Assembly: GCA_964414835.1 (NCBI GenBank)
Contig: CAYPWY010000007.1
Location: 27,520 to 91,519 of the forward strand
Origin: Eshraghiella sp964414835
GTDB taxonomy: Bacteria > Bacillota > Clostridia > Lachnospirales > Lachnospiraceae
DNA: 64,000 nt
Direction of reading: 5' to 3'
Under the pieces are notes generated by a model. That model saw only the letters and a list, made by a program, of their open reading frames with translations, was not told where the DNA came from and ran no database searches. Below, piece after piece: positions 37,203-45,565 of this stretch. A program made the position numbers and the translations under genes. Within the stretch, counting starts at the first letter, position 1. Each line of letters begins with the position of its first letter.

Positions 37203-38570
37203 TTAAAACCGCATTTTTTTCTTCTGCTTATTCCATACAATCACAAAACATATCACATGCACAGCAAATGTAATTGCCCACGTCACCGGGTATGACATAT
37301 AAATCACTTTGGTGGTGTGATATTGGGGTATCTGGAAAACAGTGGCAAGCCATACAAACCTCAGTCCGCAGGCACCAATCAGCGACACCGCCATAGGCAT
37401 AACCGCATAACCGATGCCTCTTATTGAACCCACCATAACATCCATCATTCCACACAGCGCATATGTTCCGCATATTATCATAAGGCGTACCATTCCGGCT
37501 TCCACCGCAACGGGATTGTCAGTGTATATTCCAAGCAGTGAATTTCCGAAAAATACTGCAAGCTGCCCAAGCACCACTCCTGTAACTATAACACAACCCT
37601 GACCGGTAAAAAGTATCTTCTTAATCCTGTCCGACTTACCTGCGCCATAATTCTGCCCTGTAAAGGACAAAGTAGTATGATGAAAAGCATTCATTGCCAT
37701 ATATACAAAACCCTCTATATTGGCTGCCGCCGAATTACCTGCCACCACTATCTCCCCGAATATGTTAATAGACGACTGTATAACAACATTGGACAGTGAA
37801 AATACCGTTCCCTGAAATCCTGCCGGAAGTCCGATTTGCATTATACTTTTTAATTTGCTGCCGTAGATATGCAGACTTTTAATCTCAAAATGTACTGCCC
37901 CTTTATCCTTAAGCATACATATTACAATAAGAGCAGCCGATACTGTCTGTGATATAACAGTGGCTATTCCCACTCCTGCAACATCCAGATTAAACACGAT
38001 TACAAGAAGCAGATTCAGTCCCACATTAATGGCCCCCGCTATAAAAAGATAGTACAGAGGTCTTTTGGTATCTCCTACCGCACGCAGTATGGCACTGCCG
38101 AAATTATAAATCATCATTGAAGGCATACCAAGAAAATATATCCTCAGATACAATGCAGCAAGATTAAGAATCTCATCCGGTGTCTTCATCAGTATAAGAA
38201 GTTTTTCGGCAAAAATCTCTCCCACAACAGCAAGTATAATTCCGCTTATAAGGCTTAAAAGCATTGCTGTATGCACCGTCTCACTAAGGTCACGCTGCCT
38301 GACAGCTCCATAGTAACGTGCAACAAGAACATTCGCACCAACCGACAAACCTATAAATACATTGGTAAGCAGATTGATAAGCGCCGTATTTGAACCGACA
38401 GCTGCCAGTGAGTTATCTCCCGCATATTTACCTACAACTATTATGTCCGCTGCATTGAACAACAACTGCAGTATACTTGAAAACATCAAAGGAAATGCAA
38501 ATAAAAGCATCTTTTTAAGAATTGGCCCATTGCACATATCCATCTCATATCTGTCTTTTTTCATCCTCAT
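37203..38570 (-). CDS. MATE family efflux transporter
   Basis: 455 residues, 12 transmembrane helices in two homologous bundles. The start MRMKKDRYEMDMCNGPILKKMLLFAFPLMFSSILQ and the VGKYAGDNSLAAVGSN segment are typical of the DinF/NorM-like branch found in Clostridia. Cation-coupled export of drugs or metabolites; substrate unknown. It has its own promoter and is insulated from the upstream peptide gene by a terminator. Confidence 0.92.
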   Translation of the reverse strand: MRMKKDRYEMDMCNGPILKKMLLFAFPLMFSSILQLLFNAADIIVVGKYAGDNSLAAVGSNTALINLLTNVFIGLSVGANVLVARYYGAVRQRDLSETVHTAMLLSLISGIILAVVGEIFAEKLLILMKTPDEILNLAALYLRIYFLGMPSMMIYNFGSAILRAVGDTKRPLYYLFIAGAINVGLNLLLVIVFNLDVAGVGIATVISQTVSAALIVICMLKDKGAVHFEIKSLHIYGSKLKSIMQIGLPAGFQGTVFSLSNVVIQSSINIFGEIVVAGNSAAANIEGFVYMAMNAFHHTTLSFTGQNYGAGKSDRIKKILFTGQGCVIVTGVVLGQLAVFFGNSLLGIYTDNPVAVEAGMVRLMIICGTYALCGMMDVMVGSIRGIGYAVMPMAVSLIGACGLRFVWLATVFQIPQYHTTKVIYMSYPVTWAITFAVHVICFVIVWNKQKKKMRF

Positions 38571-38599
38571 CGCCGCGCCTCACACTGCTTGTATAAAAT

Positions 38600-38668
38600 A
38601 ATAAACATCCGTGCATTATGTATTTACCGGATGTTTATTATATCACTATTAAATTGATTTGTGTACAC
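38600..38668 (-). promoter_or_regulatory. Promoter region of the MATE gene
   Basis: Minus strand TACACA, 17 bases, TATAAT (38637-38642). GTGTACAC (38661-38668), a perfect palindrome, overlaps the -35. AATAAACATCCG (38600-38611) and CGGATGTTTATT (38628-38639) are perfect 12-base inverted arms around the start site. Both look like regulator sites. Confidence 0.5.
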
Positions 38669-38678
38669 CTAATTACAA

Positions 38679-38715
38679 AAACAGTGTCATTACAAAACAT
38701 GTAATGACACTGTTT
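38679..38715 (-). terminator. Terminator of the peptide gene
   Basis: Perfect 15-base stem AAACAGTGTCATTAC / GTAATGACACTGTTT with a 7-base loop; on the minus strand it continues into TTTTTGT. It ends the transcript that carries the 20-residue peptide. Confidence 0.88.
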
Positions 38716-38853
38716 CCGTTACCGTTTTATGCTGCCGGCACAACGTCCATCAACAGCCGACCCAAAAACGGCAACTAATATAATAAATACTCTCCTGCAA
38801 AACCAGCCTTACGTGCATTTTCCTCCCCTGCACTTAAATCAATCAGGCTACGC

Positions 38854-38916
38854 TTATAACCCAAGAAGCTTCTTAAGCCACTCCCATACATCATCTATTA
38901 AGAGATTGACGCCCAT
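38854..38916 (-). CDS. Leaderless 20-residue amphipathic peptide
   Basis: The frame MGVNLLIDDVWEWLKKLLGL has a strong AGGGAGGTG ribosome site (GGAGG at 38924-38928) seven bases before the ATG and a stop TAA. Hydrophobic residues 6, 7, 10, 11, 13, 14, 17 and 18 fall on one face of a helix; D8, D9, E12, K15 and K16 on the other. It has no leader, Gly-Gly cleavage site or AgrD-like thiolactone core. It resembles phenol-soluble modulin/delta-lysin type peptides in size and layout, not in proven homology. It lies 107 bases downstream of an AgrC-like kinase gene, between a promoter candidate and a terminator. Role as signal or toxin is inferred. Confidence 0.6.
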   Translation of the reverse strand: MGVNLLIDDVWEWLKKLLGL

Positions 38917-38946
38917 AACTGCACCTCCCTTGTGATTGATGAGTTC

Positions 38947-38975
38947 ATTATACATAGCCTTTCCAGAAAATGGAA
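38947..38975 (-). promoter_or_regulatory. Promoter candidate of the peptide gene
   Basis: Minus strand TTCCAT (38970-38975), 17 bases, a perfect TATAAT (38947-38952). The strong -10 with a poor -35 fits an activator-dependent promoter. The expected start is about 25 bases before the GGAGG site. Confidence 0.55.
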
Positions 38976-38990
38976 TAGCTTCCACTTAAG

Positions 38991-39017
38991 CGGTCATATT
39001 TTCGACAAAACGGTCAT
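38991..39017 (-). promoter_or_regulatory. Direct repeats upstream of the peptide promoter
   Basis: ATGACCG occurs twice in the same orientation with a 20-base period (plus-strand CGGTCAT at 38991-38997 and 39011-39017). The distal copy extends to ACCGTTTTG, close to the LytTR-type half-site pattern. The repeats lie just upstream of the -35, where AgrA/ComE-class regulators bind. They overlap the space immediately after the kinase stop. Confidence 0.5.
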
Positions 39018-39022
39018 CATAT

Positions 39023-40324
39023 TCATAGGTTATAAGCCGGATTTTGCTTATTGTGAAGAATTATATGCAGTGAGTATATATTGTTGTCTGTGCTTATTGT
39101 CATGCTTCCATTATAATTGGCTACCGCATCACCTACGTTCACAAGCCCCAGCCCGTGATTTTCATAGTCAGCCTTGGTGGTTGCAATTACTCCGCCGTCA
39201 ACATTCAGGCTGCCGGCATAATAATTGCTTATATTTATCATAATAAAGCTATTATCATACTTAAATTCCAGCCGGACGCTTCTCTTGTCAGCATCATCAA
39301 GCTCCGAGGCTGCCTCTATGGCATTTTTAATTATATTGGATATTATGGTACATAAATCATAACTGCTTATATTGACAATCCCCGGAAATCTGCCGCTGAC
39401 ATTGACGGTAACATTTTCCCTGTCAGCTGTAAATATATATTGATTGATTACCGCATCTGCAATGTCACATCCCACTGAGATTCTGTTTACTGTCTGCGCC
39501 CCTTCTATATTATCCCTGACCTTCTCCATATACTCCGATAATTCTTCGTATTTTCCATTCTCAATACAATGCTCAATCACATTCATATGCGCCTGAACAT
39601 CATGCCTGAATTTCCTGGTATTTTCCTCCTTTCTCTCAAGATATGCATAGTGCTGCTCCTGCATCTTAAGATACTGCCTGTTAATCTCATCCTTCTCCTT
39701 ATACACGTTCTTGGTGGCAGCCAGCATAAGAATGGTACCTACCTCAAAAAGCAGGCTCACCACTGCCAGATAAAATACGATGTATACACCCAGCGCATAC
39801 TCCATGCTGAATATTGTATCCACCATAATCGTTATGACCATACCGTTGCACAGGCATACAACCAGCGTCAGACCATAATAGGGCAGCCCGATTTTTACCC
39901 TGTGCCTGTAAAATCTGTTTGCCAGCCATCCCCACACTGCCACAACACAGGTTGTCACTGCTGCACCGATACATTTTACAACTAATTCCTTCTCCGGGAA
40001 ATCAGTTATCATATACCTTAACAGGCTGCAGCACATATAGTCCATAAACGACACTATAATTGCTGCCCACACGTCCAACACCAGAAGCTTCCATATTCTC
40101 CTGTCGTCAAACATTATCAGAGATGCCGCTACAATAAATACTAAATAAACGCCCATATTATATATACCGTTGGCAACCAGAACAACAATCGCTATGTACA
40201 ATACAGGTACAGCAAGCATCAGCTTTGATTTTTTCCTCTGATGCAGGTCACTAAGTCCCCTTAATACAAGATATAATTTTGCAAATTCAAGCAAATAACT
40301 TATTCCATAACCAATATACTCCAT
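39023..40324 (-). CDS. AgrC-like sensor histidine kinase (GHKL)
   Basis: 433 residues. Six to seven transmembrane helices (residues about 1-205) form the sensor, as in peptide-sensing HPK10 kinases. A short coiled coil leads to RKFRHDVQAHMNVIEHC with phospho-acceptor His241, then the ATPase with N-box NIIKNAIEAA (330-339) and G-box NHGLGLVNV (389-397). GGAGG precedes the ATG. The response regulator gene lies 16 bases upstream, the 20-residue peptide downstream. No AgrB protease or ABC exporter gene is adjacent. Confidence 0.9.
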   Translation of the reverse strand: MEYIGYGISYLLEFAKLYLVLRGLSDLHQRKKSKLMLAVPVLYIAIVVLVANGIYNMGVYLVFIVAASLIMFDDRRIWKLLVLDVWAAIIVSFMDYMCCSLLRYMITDFPEKELVVKCIGAAVTTCVVAVWGWLANRFYRHRVKIGLPYYGLTLVVCLCNGMVITIMVDTIFSMEYALGVYIVFYLAVVSLLFEVGTILMLAATKNVYKEKDEINRQYLKMQEQHYAYLERKEENTRKFRHDVQAHMNVIEHCIENGKYEELSEYMEKVRDNIEGAQTVNRISVGCDIADAVINQYIFTADRENVTVNVSGRFPGIVNISSYDLCTIISNIIKNAIEAASELDDADKRSVRLEFKYDNSFIMINISNYYAGSLNVDGGVIATTKADYENHGLGLVNVGDAVANYNGSMTISTDNNIYSLHIILHNKQNPAYNL

Positions 40325-40340
40325 TATTTCCTCCTTGGTA

Positions 40341-41045
40341 CTACGTTGTGGCTATCAGATTGCGCCACTTTATCAAATTTGCTATAAACTCCTTGCTTTT
40401 CCTCCTGCTTATAGGTATTTTAGTCTGGTTTATCAGGTACAGCGTATCCTTTTCAAATCTGTCCACATACCGGAAATTTACTATGTATGATTTAAAAGGT
40501 ATGCCAAATTCGTAATTCTTGAACACATTCCAAAGCTCCAGCATATTGAGATTTGCCTCAATATCATATTTTCTATGATGTATTATAACCTTGCGGAGCA
40601 TTGTCTCAATATACATTACATCTTTCACGTACATTGGATGTATCATGGAAGTCTTTACGTCATAGATTTTGACCATGGGGTTCTCCCTGTTAATGGCAGC
40701 CAATGCCAACATGGCTTCCCTGATTTCCTCCTCCATATTATTCTTGTCTATGTACCGAAAGGCATTGACCTTATACCCCCTTCTGGCAAACTGTGTATAT
40801 GATGTCAACATAATCGAACGGCTGTCGGGATGCATTTTGGAATAACTGCTGCATATTTCAAAACCATTCTGACAATTTTCTCCTAACTCCACATCATAGA
40901 ATACTATGGAATATTCAATTCCGGCAGATAAAAACTCTTCCCCCGAAGCATATTTATCCACACGTATGTTTTTTGCAAATATTTTTCTGATTGTTTTTAC
41001 AGCTCTGTCCCTCCAGAGCTCTTCATCATCAATTACCGCTATCAT
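40341..41045 (-). CDS. LytTR-type response regulator
   Basis: 234 residues. Receiver domain with acidic pair D6/D7, phospho-acceptor D51 in IVFYDVELG, conserved Thr/Ser in IMLTSY and Lys in FRYIDK. C-terminal LytTR DNA-binding domain (about 130-230; VMYIETMLRKVIIHH, YIVNFRYVDRF, IPISRRKSKEF). Same architecture as AgrA and ComE. First gene of the pair; upstream the -35-like TTGACG (41084-41089) has only a weak -10, so its promoter may be weak or regulated. Confidence 0.92.
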   Translation of the reverse strand: MIAVIDDEELWRDRAVKTIRKIFAKNIRVDKYASGEEFLSAGIEYSIVFYDVELGENCQNGFEICSSYSKMHPDSRSIMLTSYTQFARRGYKVNAFRYIDKNNMEEEIREAMLALAAINRENPMVKIYDVKTSMIHPMYVKDVMYIETMLRKVIIHHRKYDIEANLNMLELWNVFKNYEFGIPFKSYIVNFRYVDRFEKDTLYLINQTKIPISRRKSKEFIANLIKWRNLIATT

Positions 41046-41090
41046 TCTTCACCCTTCCATTAATTCATTTTTACATTAAATCACGTCAAC

Positions 41091-41118
41091 GGTGCATAGA
41101 AGCAAAACCCTATGCGCC
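41091..41118. other. Hairpin between parC and the response regulator gene
   Basis: 9-base stem GGTGCATAG / CTATGCGCC with one G-U pair. It follows the parC stop by a few bases, but the minus-strand side lacks a T tract; ATTTTT follows on the plus side. A weak parC terminator or an mRNA-end structure. Confidence 0.45.
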
Positions 41119-41123
41119 ATTTT

Positions 41124-43412
41124 TCACGCTCTTAATTTGGTTCCTTTTCCGTCACGCTTGGCAGTTTTCAGCTTCCTAAGGGAGACCTCCCTGCCTTTGT
41201 AGTCAATAGTAATATCCGCGTCTTCAGGTATAAGATATACGTCATCTATGCTGTCGCCTGCTGCAAGCTTGATACCCCTTACTCCCACTGCGCCTCTTTT
41301 TTTCTCAGGTATGTCTGTAAGCGGAAATTTAAGAAAATACCCGTCTGCTGACTGTAATACCACAAGCTGGCTGCTTATTATACACGTTCCCTCTTGACCG
41401 TCATTTTCCATAGACCTTGCATCCGTTGCGCAGATGTTTATTACACTGTCCTTGTCATTAAGCTTGGTAGCTGCTATGGTACGCTTGGCAGCTTCAAACT
41501 CACTACCGTCAACCAGCTTCATCATACCGCCTTTAGTCACAAACAGCAGTTTTCTTTCCTTAAGCTGCTCCGAGGAACACAGATATACAATCTCCTCTCC
41601 TGCGCTGCTGTAATTTCCCAGATTGTCAATCGGAGTACCTTTGTCCCTGAATTTGGTGAAAGGTATATCTTTGACCTTAATCTGATGAAGATTACCATTG
41701 TCTGTAAAAATACATATTTTATCGGTATTCATACAACTGAACACATATTTATTTTCTGCATATATTGCATCCTGATTCCGTTCAAAAGCCGCCTTGTCGA
41801 TTGTCTTTGAATATCCGAAGCGGTCCATAATAAACACAACCTCCTGCTCCACAATCTTAGGTTCTTCATAGACTGCCGCCTCAGCGTCTTCAATGATTGT
41901 AAGACGAGTTACTCCGTATTCCTTCTTAATCTGTTCCAAGTCCTTTTTGATGGCCTTTTTCATTGCTTTTTTGCTGCCGAGAATGTCCTCATATCTGGCA
42001 ATTTTAAGGAGAGTTTCCTCATATTCCTTTTCAAGAGCTTCTATCTCCAAGCCTATTAATTTATAAAGACGAAGCTCAAGTATTGCCGATGCCTGCCTTT
42101 CAGTGAAATGCAGCTTTGAGGCTGCCTTTTGGGACTGTTCCGACTTAAATTTGATGTCTGTGGTATCGCCGGAAATAAGACATGCTTTTGCCTGCTTAAG
42201 ATTTTTACTTCCCCTGAGAATTTCAATAATAAGGTCAATTATGTTGCACGCCTTAATAAGTCCTTCCTTGACCTCTTTGTTATCGTATTCTTTCTTGAGA
42301 AGTGTGGTATATTTACGTGTGTTAATCTCATACTGAAATTCCACATTATGTTTTATTATATCCTTAAGTCCCAAAACCTCCGGTCTTCCCTCTGCAATTG
42401 TCAGCATATTAACGCCAAAGGTGTCCTCAAGCTTGGTCTTTTTGTATAAAAGGTTCTCAAGCTTCTTAATATCCGCATTCTTCTTCAGTTCAAGAACGAT
42501 TCTTATGCCCTCCTTGGAGGATTCATTGGAAATATCAGTTATATCCTGCGTCTTCTTGGTTTCTATAAGGTCAACAACATCGGATATGAACTTGCTTATT
42601 CCCACACCAATCATAGTATAAGGAATTGCACTTATAACCAGCTTGTCCCTGTCGGATTTTTTCTTGCCCGGCTCAAAATCCACATTGCCGCGAAGCTTAA
42701 TTTTGCCTGTTCCCGTCTCATATATGCCAAGAAGCTCGCTTTTATTGACAACTCTTCCTCCTGTCGGAAAGTCAGGTCCCGGCATGTATTCCATAAGCTC
42801 AGCGGTAGTTATCTTTTCATTATCCATATACGCCTCAACCGCATTGATAACTTCAACCAGATTGTGGGTAGGTATGTTTGTTGTCATACCGACAGCTATT
42901 CCCTCTGAACCGTTAATAAGTATGTTGGGAACCCGTACAGGAAGAACGGAGGGTTCTTTTTCCGTCTCGTCAAAATTCGGTACAAAGTCCACAACATCCT
43001 TGTCCAAATCCTTAAGATACACATCCTGAGTGAATTTTTTCAGTCTTGCCTCAGTATATCGCATGGCAGCAGCTCCGTCACCTTCTATGGAGCCAAAGTT
43101 GCCATGACCGTCTACAAGAGCCATACCCTTCTTAAAATCCTGCTCCAACACCACAAGTGTCTCATAAATGGAGCTGTCACCGTGAGGATGATATTTACCC
43201 ATGGCATCACCTACGATACGTGCCGATTTACGGTGAGGTTTATCGTAATTAAGTCCCAACTGGTCCATAGCATATAATACACGGCGCTGAACAGGCTTTA
43301 ATCCGTCCCTTACATCAGGAACGGCACGTGCCGTAATAACACTCATGGAATAATCTATAAATGATTTCTGCATCACATCGGAGTATTCTGTTTTCAAAAT
43401 AGTCTCAGCCAT
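41124..43412 (-). CDS. parC: Type IIA topoisomerase subunit A (ParC/GyrA-like)
   Basis: 762 residues. Winged-helix/tower core with the quinolone-resistance region KSARIVGDAMGKYHPHGDSSIYETLV and active-site Tyr in AAAMRYTEARL. A six-bladed beta-pinwheel C-terminus follows; no clear GyrA box (QRRGGKG) is visible, favouring a topoisomerase IV-like role in decatenation, though naming between gyrA and parC is uncertain. Paired with the subunit B gene nine bases upstream. Neither gene carries an intein or frameshift. Confidence 0.85.
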   Translation of the reverse strand: MAETILKTEYSDVMQKSFIDYSMSVITARAVPDVRDGLKPVQRRVLYAMDQLGLNYDKPHRKSARIVGDAMGKYHPHGDSSIYETLVVLEQDFKKGMALVDGHGNFGSIEGDGAAAMRYTEARLKKFTQDVYLKDLDKDVVDFVPNFDETEKEPSVLPVRVPNILINGSEGIAVGMTTNIPTHNLVEVINAVEAYMDNEKITTAELMEYMPGPDFPTGGRVVNKSELLGIYETGTGKIKLRGNVDFEPGKKKSDRDKLVISAIPYTMIGVGISKFISDVVDLIETKKTQDITDISNESSKEGIRIVLELKKNADIKKLENLLYKKTKLEDTFGVNMLTIAEGRPEVLGLKDIIKHNVEFQYEINTRKYTTLLKKEYDNKEVKEGLIKACNIIDLIIEILRGSKNLKQAKACLISGDTTDIKFKSEQSQKAASKLHFTERQASAILELRLYKLIGLEIEALEKEYEETLLKIARYEDILGSKKAMKKAIKKDLEQIKKEYGVTRLTIIEDAEAAVYEEPKIVEQEVVFIMDRFGYSKTIDKAAFERNQDAIYAENKYVFSCMNTDKICIFTDNGNLHQIKVKDIPFTKFRDKGTPIDNLGNYSSAGEEIVYLCSSEQLKERKLLFVTKGGMMKLVDGSEFEAAKRTIAATKLNDKDSVINICATDARSMENDGQEGTCIISSQLVVLQSADGYFLKFPLTDIPEKKRGAVGVRGIKLAAGDSIDDVYLIPEDADITIDYKGREVSLRKLKTAKRDGKGTKLRA

Positions 43413-43421
43413 ACTGCCCTC

Positions 43422-45347
43422 CTATATGTCAAGCTCTGCATCATGCGCATGTTCATGTATAAAATCACGTCTCGGCGGAACTTCCGTTCCCATAAGAATG
43501 GAAGTAACATAGGAAGCCATTTTTGCATCCTCAATCTCCACCTGCTTAAGGATTCTTGTATCAGGGTTAAGAGTGGTCTCCCAAAGCTGGTCCGCATCCA
43601 TCTCTCCAAGTCCCTTGTATCTCTGAAGGGTAAATGACATTCCTTCATGCTCCCTGCGGTATTTTTCAAGCGCCTTATCGTCATAGAGATATTCGCCCTC
43701 GCCTTTTTTCGGAACCACCTTATAAAGCGGAGGTGTTGCCAGATATACATGTCCTTCCTGAATAAGCTCAGGCATAAACCTGTAAAAAAATGTAAGCAAA
43801 AGTGTGTCAATATGTGCTCCGTCCACATCCGCATCAGTCATGAATATTATTTTGTTGTACCGGAGCTTACTTATATCGAAATCATTGCCATAGCCCTCGG
43901 AAAAACCGCATCCGAAAGCCGTTATCATTGTCTTTATCTCTGCATTGGCAAGAACCTTATCCATTGTCGCCTTTTCAACATTGAGTATTTTTCCTCTTAT
44001 TGGAAGAATTGCCTGTGTTTTGCGGTTACGGGCTGTTTTGGCAGAGCCTCCTGCCGAATCTCCCTCAACTATAAATATTTCACATTCCTCAGGATTGCGG
44101 CTTTCACAGTTGGCAAGTTTACCATTGGTATCGCAGGAAAACTTCTGTTTTACCAAAAGGTTAGTCTTAGCCTTTTCCTCCTGTTTGCGGATTTTGGCAG
44201 CTTTCTCGGCACATGCTATTACGTTCTTAAGGGTTTCCAGATTCTTGTCAAAATACCTTACAAGCTCATCGCCTGCAATATCCCCGACTATTTTACCTGC
44301 ATCCTGATTGTCAAGCTTTGTTTTTGTCTGACCTTCAAAACGTGGCTCAGGGTGCTTAATAGCCACGATTCCCGTCATTCCGTTACGAACATCCCCACCG
44401 GTAAAATTCGCATCCTTTTCCTTGAGAATACCAAGCTCTCTGGCATACTGGTTGATTACCATTGTGAATTTGCTCTTAAAGCCTGTTATGTGGGTTCCGC
44501 CTTCCTGTGTATATATGTTGTTGCAAAAACCAAGTATGGACTCCTGAAATTCGTCCACAAACTGGAACGCACATTCCACTTCTATGCCTTCCTTGGTGTC
44601 TTTAAAATACACCACATCATGGACTGCCTCCTTGCCCTCATTAAGCGCCTTGACATATGCTGTAATTCCCTGTTCTTCATGGAATGTCAGCTTCTCCTGG
44701 CTGCCTTTTCTCTTATCTTCAAATACTATGGTAAGCCCCGGATTAAGATACGCCGTCTCATGAAGTCTGCTCTTGATATTTTCTGACTTAAATTCTGTCT
44801 TTTCAAAAATTGAAGCGTCAGGCAGAAACGTCACCGATGTTCCGGTATCGTTTTTGCGGCAGGTTCCGCACTCTCTCAGCGCATAACACACCTTGCCTCT
44901 TTCATAACGCTGTTCATAAACAACACCGCCGCTTTTTATGCGAACCTCCAGCCAGTCTGAAAGCGCATTGACTACTGACGCACCCACACCATGAAGTCCG
45001 CCCGAAATCTTATATCCTCCATCTCCGAACTTTCCGCCTGCATGAAGCATTGTAAATACCACTTCAACTGCCGGGATTCCTGCCTTCGGATGTATTCCTG
45101 TAGGTATTCCACGCCCATTGTCCGTTATTGTGGCCGAACCATCGTCATTAAGCGTCACCGATATAACATCACAATAACCTGCCAGATGCTCGTCCACAGA
45201 GTTATCTGCAATCTCGTATATGAGGTGGTTTAGACCTTTTGTAGATACGCTTCCTATATACATACCCGGTCTTTTTCTCACTGCCTCAAGGCCTTCCAAA
45301 ATGGATATGCTGGAAGCGTTGTACTGTTGTTCTGTTTTGCCCGCCAT
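43422..45347 (-). CDS. parE: Type IIA topoisomerase subunit B (ParE/GyrB-like)
   Basis: 641 residues. GHKL ATPase (EAVRKRPGMYIGS, NSVDEHLAGY, DNGRGIPTGIHP, GGLHGVGASVVNALS), transducer domain, and TOPRIM (EGDSAGGSAKTARNRKTQAILPIRGKILN, DADVDGAHI). The start at MAGKTEQQYNASSI is chosen because the 43 codons upstream are not family-like; they probably belong to a leader with a promoter near TACAAT (45513-45518). Partner of the A subunit immediately downstream. Confidence 0.87.
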   Translation of the reverse strand: MAGKTEQQYNASSISILEGLEAVRKRPGMYIGSVSTKGLNHLIYEIADNSVDEHLAGYCDVISVTLNDDGSATITDNGRGIPTGIHPKAGIPAVEVVFTMLHAGGKFGDGGYKISGGLHGVGASVVNALSDWLEVRIKSGGVVYEQRYERGKVCYALRECGTCRKNDTGTSVTFLPDASIFEKTEFKSENIKSRLHETAYLNPGLTIVFEDKRKGSQEKLTFHEEQGITAYVKALNEGKEAVHDVVYFKDTKEGIEVECAFQFVDEFQESILGFCNNIYTQEGGTHITGFKSKFTMVINQYARELGILKEKDANFTGGDVRNGMTGIVAIKHPEPRFEGQTKTKLDNQDAGKIVGDIAGDELVRYFDKNLETLKNVIACAEKAAKIRKQEEKAKTNLLVKQKFSCDTNGKLANCESRNPEECEIFIVEGDSAGGSAKTARNRKTQAILPIRGKILNVEKATMDKVLANAEIKTMITAFGCGFSEGYGNDFDISKLRYNKIIFMTDADVDGAHIDTLLLTFFYRFMPELIQEGHVYLATPPLYKVVPKKGEGEYLYDDKALEKYRREHEGMSFTLQRYKGLGEMDADQLWETTLNPDTRILKQVEIEDAKMASYVTSILMGTEVPPRRDFIHEHAHDAELDI

Positions 45348-45565
45348 ATACTTACAATATTTCCTTTCATATAAATATTCATCAACAGGACTGTCACTAT
45401 GCAATGTACTCCTTCGGTGCAGCAAATCCTTACGAATGTCCACAGCACAAAAAGACTTATCGCAGTCCCGGTACAATTTACGCTATAGGCCGAAAACGCC
45501 CTATCATCGTTCATTGTACCACAACATCTAGTGATAAGTCCATTTATTTTTAACAAAATATGGTA

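Noticed and set aside
38816..38818. ATG of a 22-codon frame after the peptide gene as a second gene
   Set aside because: The GGAGG is only three bases from the ATG, too close for good initiation, and the product is not convincing; kept only as a possibility in findings.
39023..41045. Agr locus in the strict sense
   Set aside because: No AgrB-type membrane protease or AgrD-like Cys-containing precursor is encoded; only the kinase and regulator resemble Agr.
43647..44786. A 379-codon open frame on the plus strand opposite parE
   Set aside because: It lies wholly antisense to conserved topoisomerase sequence, has no ribosome site, and its Cys/Phe/Tyr-rich translation reflects the complementary codons.
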